Origin: Acidimicrobiia bacterium
GTDB lineage: Bacteria; Actinomycetota; Acidimicrobiia; Spongiisociales; UBA5794
DNA length: 53,445 bases
NCBI GenBank assembly: GCA_013003395.1
Contig: JABDJC010000220.1
Span: forward strand, 1 to 53,445
Direction of reading: 5' to 3'
Numbering within the stretch: position 1 is the first letter of the stretch; each line of letters starts with the position of its first letter. Of the stretch, positions 51,570-53,445 are shown one piece after another. Position numbers and translations under genes: made by a program. A model generated the notes under the pieces. It was not told where the DNA came from and made no database searches. It worked only from the letters and a program-made list of their open reading frames with translations.

Positions 51570-53445
51570 AGAGCGCATCACCATCACTGTTGACGGACGA
51601 GACGTCGAAGTCTCGAATGGAGAGTTGCTGATCCAGGCGGCTCAGGACAACGGAACCTACATCCCTCGGTTCTGCTGGCACCCGCGGATGAAGCCCGTCG
51701 GCATGTGCCGGATGTGTCTCGTCGAGGTCGACTCGCCACGAGGCAAGCGAATGGTCACGTCGTGCACTACGCCGTGCAACGACGGCATGGTGGTCGACAC
51801 CGAGTCGGCTGTGGTCAAGAAGGCTCAAGAGGGCATTCTCGAATTCCTGCTCATCAATCACCCGCTCGATTGTCCTGTGTGTGACCGAGGCGGCGAATGC
51901 CCGCTCCAGGACCAGACGATGGCGTACGGACCAGGGGAGAGTCGCTTCGTCGAGGAGAAGCGACACTTCGAGAAGCCAATCGAGATCTCAGACCTCGTGT
52001 TGTTGGACCGGGAGCGCTGCATCCTCTGCGCGCGGTGCACCCGCTTCTCCGATGAGATTTCCGGCGACCCCTTGATCGAATTCAAAGAGCGGGGCAATTA
52101 CACGCAGGTTCTCACCTTCCCCGATGAACCGTTCGCCTCCTACTTCTCCGGCAATACCGTGCAGATCTGCCCTGTTGGTGCATTGACGGCCAAGCCCTAC
52201 CGGTTCCGGGCGCGACCGTGGGATCTCGAAGCCGTCGAGAGCACGTGCACGACGTGTTCCGTCGGATGCCGGATCTCGGTGCAGGCAAGCCAGAACCAAG
52301 TCCTCCGATTCCTCGGCGTCGACAACGACGCCACGAACCAGTCGTGGCTGTGTGACAAGGGCCGATTCGGTTTCGAGGCCATCAATTCAGCGGAACGCCT
52401 CACCGAACCGCTGGTTCGCGGCGAAGATGGGGAACTGCACCCCGCGACCTGGAGTGACGCGCTCGACGTGGTTGCCGACCGCCTCAGCGCAGTACGGGGA
52501 GACGAGGTTGCAGGACTCGGTGGTGCGAGAGGCACCAACGAAGAGGCCTTCGCCTTCGGCAAGTTCTTGCGCACCGTCGTCGTGACTCCGCACCTCGATT
52601 CGCAATTGGCGGACGGGCTGGATCCAGACCTGCTCGTCGGATTGACGCCGCGAGCTTCGATCGACGATCTCGAGCGAGCTCGGACCATCATTCTCTGGGG
52701 ACCAGACCTCAAAGAAGAACTCCCTGTGCTCTACCTCAGAGTCCGTCGAGCCGCCCAAGAACTCGGGGCGAATCTGATCATCGTGCACCCACGTCGCACT
52801 GGCCTCGACGATGTGGCCGCCCGCAAGGTGACCTATCGACCTGGCGATGGCGCGTCAGTGCTCGCCGACCTCATGGCCGATCCGGCGCTCGCCGAGATGA
52901 TCGCTGACGGACCAATCGTCGGCCTCATCGGACGGACGGGGCTCGCAGAGGATGACCGACTGCCGGAAGCCGTTGCCGCTTGGGTTCGTGATCTCGATGG
53001 AGCCTCGCTGGTGCCCCTCACGCGCCGAGGAAACGTCTACGGCGCGCTCGACATGGGTATAGCTCCTTCACTGCTCCCAGGCCGTGTCTCGATAGCCGAC
53101 GACGCGGGACGCGCCGCACTCGAGGAGCATTGGCACCTCGTTCCCGATGGCGCCGGTCTGGATGCCACGGGAATCCTCGATGGCCTGAACGCCAAGACGC
53201 TCAAAGCGCTCGTACTGCTCGGCTCGGATCCGGTCAGAGACCATCCCGATCCTGTGTTGGCTCGCAGCGCACTCGAGAACGCAGAGTTCGTGGTTGCCCT
53301 CGATGTCTTTCTCAACGACTCCTCGGCCCGTGCCGATGTGGTGCTTCCCGTGGAAGGGTTTGCGGAGTCCGAAGGGACCGTCACCAACCTCGAAGGGCGC
53401 GTCCAAAAAGTGAACCGCTTGATTCCTGGACCGGGTCAGTCCCGT
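51562..53445 (+). CDS. nuoG: NADH-quinone oxidoreductase subunit G, partial (runs off window)
   Basis: The first 628 codons of the 75-kDa subunit. In order: [2Fe-2S] N1b ligands (RFCWHP, then GMCRMCLVEV); the His-ligated N5 cluster in NHPLDCPVCDRGGECP (H-x3-C-x2-C-x5-C); N4 ligands in RCILCARCTRF and CPVGAL; and an extra cluster (N7 type) in CTTCSVGC with SWLCDKGRFG. The molybdopterin-oxidoreductase-like domain follows to the window edge. Start TTG 51562 has GGAGG eight bases upstream and overlaps nuoF by eight bases; ATG 51538 in the same frame is an alternative that would add eight residues. Confidence 0.95.
   Translation, partial: MAEERITITVDGRDVEVSNGELLIQAAQDNGTYIPRFCWHPRMKPVGMCRMCLVEVDSPRGKRMVTSCTTPCNDGMVVDTESAVVKKAQEGILEFLLINHPLDCPVCDRGGECPLQDQTMAYGPGESRFVEEKRHFEKPIEISDLVLLDRERCILCARCTRFSDEISGDPLIEFKERGNYTQVLTFPDEPFASYFSGNTVQICPVGALTAKPYRFRARPWDLEAVESTCTTCSVGCRISVQASQNQVLRFLGVDNDATNQSWLCDKGRFGFEAINSAERLTEPLVRGEDGELHPATWSDALDVVADRLSAVRGDEVAGLGGARGTNEEAFAFGKFLRTVVVTPHLDSQLADGLDPDLLVGLTPRASIDDLERARTIILWGPDLKEELPVLYLRVRRAAQELGANLIIVHPRRTGLDDVAARKVTYRPGDGASVLADLMADPALAEMIADGPIVGLIGRTGLAEDDRLPEAVAAWVRDLDGASLVPLTRRGNVYGALDMGIAPSLLPGRVSIADDAGRAALEEHWHLVPDGAGLDATGILDGLNAKTLKALVLLGSDPVRDHPDPVLARSALENAEFVVALDVFLNDSSARADVVLPVEGFAESEGTVTNLEGRVQKVNRLIPGPGQSR

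Overview
The window looks like chromosomal DNA from a high-GC, Gram-positive, aerobic actinobacterium. The best fit by gene content is a marine or aquatic member of the Acidimicrobiia (Ilumatobacter-like). Reasons are the GTG/TTG/ATG starts, many 1-4 base stop/start overlaps, an mshA-type mycothiol gene, a Rex regulator, a menaquinone-type reductase gene, a split b6-type cytochrome b and a 14-gene-style nuo operon. Taxonomy is inferred from gene content only; no rRNA or tRNA gene was seen.

Layout. 1-770: N-terminal part of an aldehyde dehydrogenase (minus). 953-7115: one plus-strand operon of an acetyltransferase, a YtcJ-like amidohydrolase and a complete polyamine-type ABC importer (PotABCD-like), closed by a strong terminator. 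7174-18014: an acyl-CoA ligase, exported acidic and Pro-Asp repeat proteins, a potassium-channel-like protein, an HMG-CoA lyase homologue with no ordinary start codon, a Clp1-like P-loop protein, a VOC protein, and a non-coding stretch with a cluster of DnaA-box-like sequences. 18015-23130: a tightly packed minus-strand run of ybjN, mshA, a FemAB/GNAT-like gene, asparaginase II, an RsiG-like (c-di-GMP-binding anti-sigma type) gene and an M23 peptidase. 23227-28492: fluoride channel crcB, a MoaD domain fused to a membrane protein, a PASTA protein, SAM hydrolase, a glutaredoxin-like protein and rex.

28558-37338 is the most unusual part. A minus-strand cytochrome bc operon (4-TM protein, dicluster ferredoxin, cytochrome b6, subunit IV, Rieske, two-haem cytochrome c, 4-TM protein) faces a plus-strand operon that encodes a fusion of a cbb3 oxidase subunit I (CcoN-like) with CcoO, plus a membrane-anchored cytochrome c. 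In the CcoN-like part every haem and copper ligand is replaced. Subunit IV and the cytochrome c, which sit in the two opposing operons, share the same short helical N-terminal motif on an Ala/Pro-rich tether, as if they dock onto a common partner.

37385-53445: a geranylgeranyl-reductase-family flavoprotein (MenJ type), a 2586-residue protein that joins a cytoplasmic HD-GYP c-di-GMP phosphodiesterase to a long extracellular Ig/lamin-tail array, and nuoABCDEF plus most of nuoG. Together the right half encodes a menaquinone-based respiratory chain: complex I feeds menaquinone, the bc complex oxidises it, and cytochromes carry electrons on. Rex, a NADH/NAD+ sensor, lies close by.
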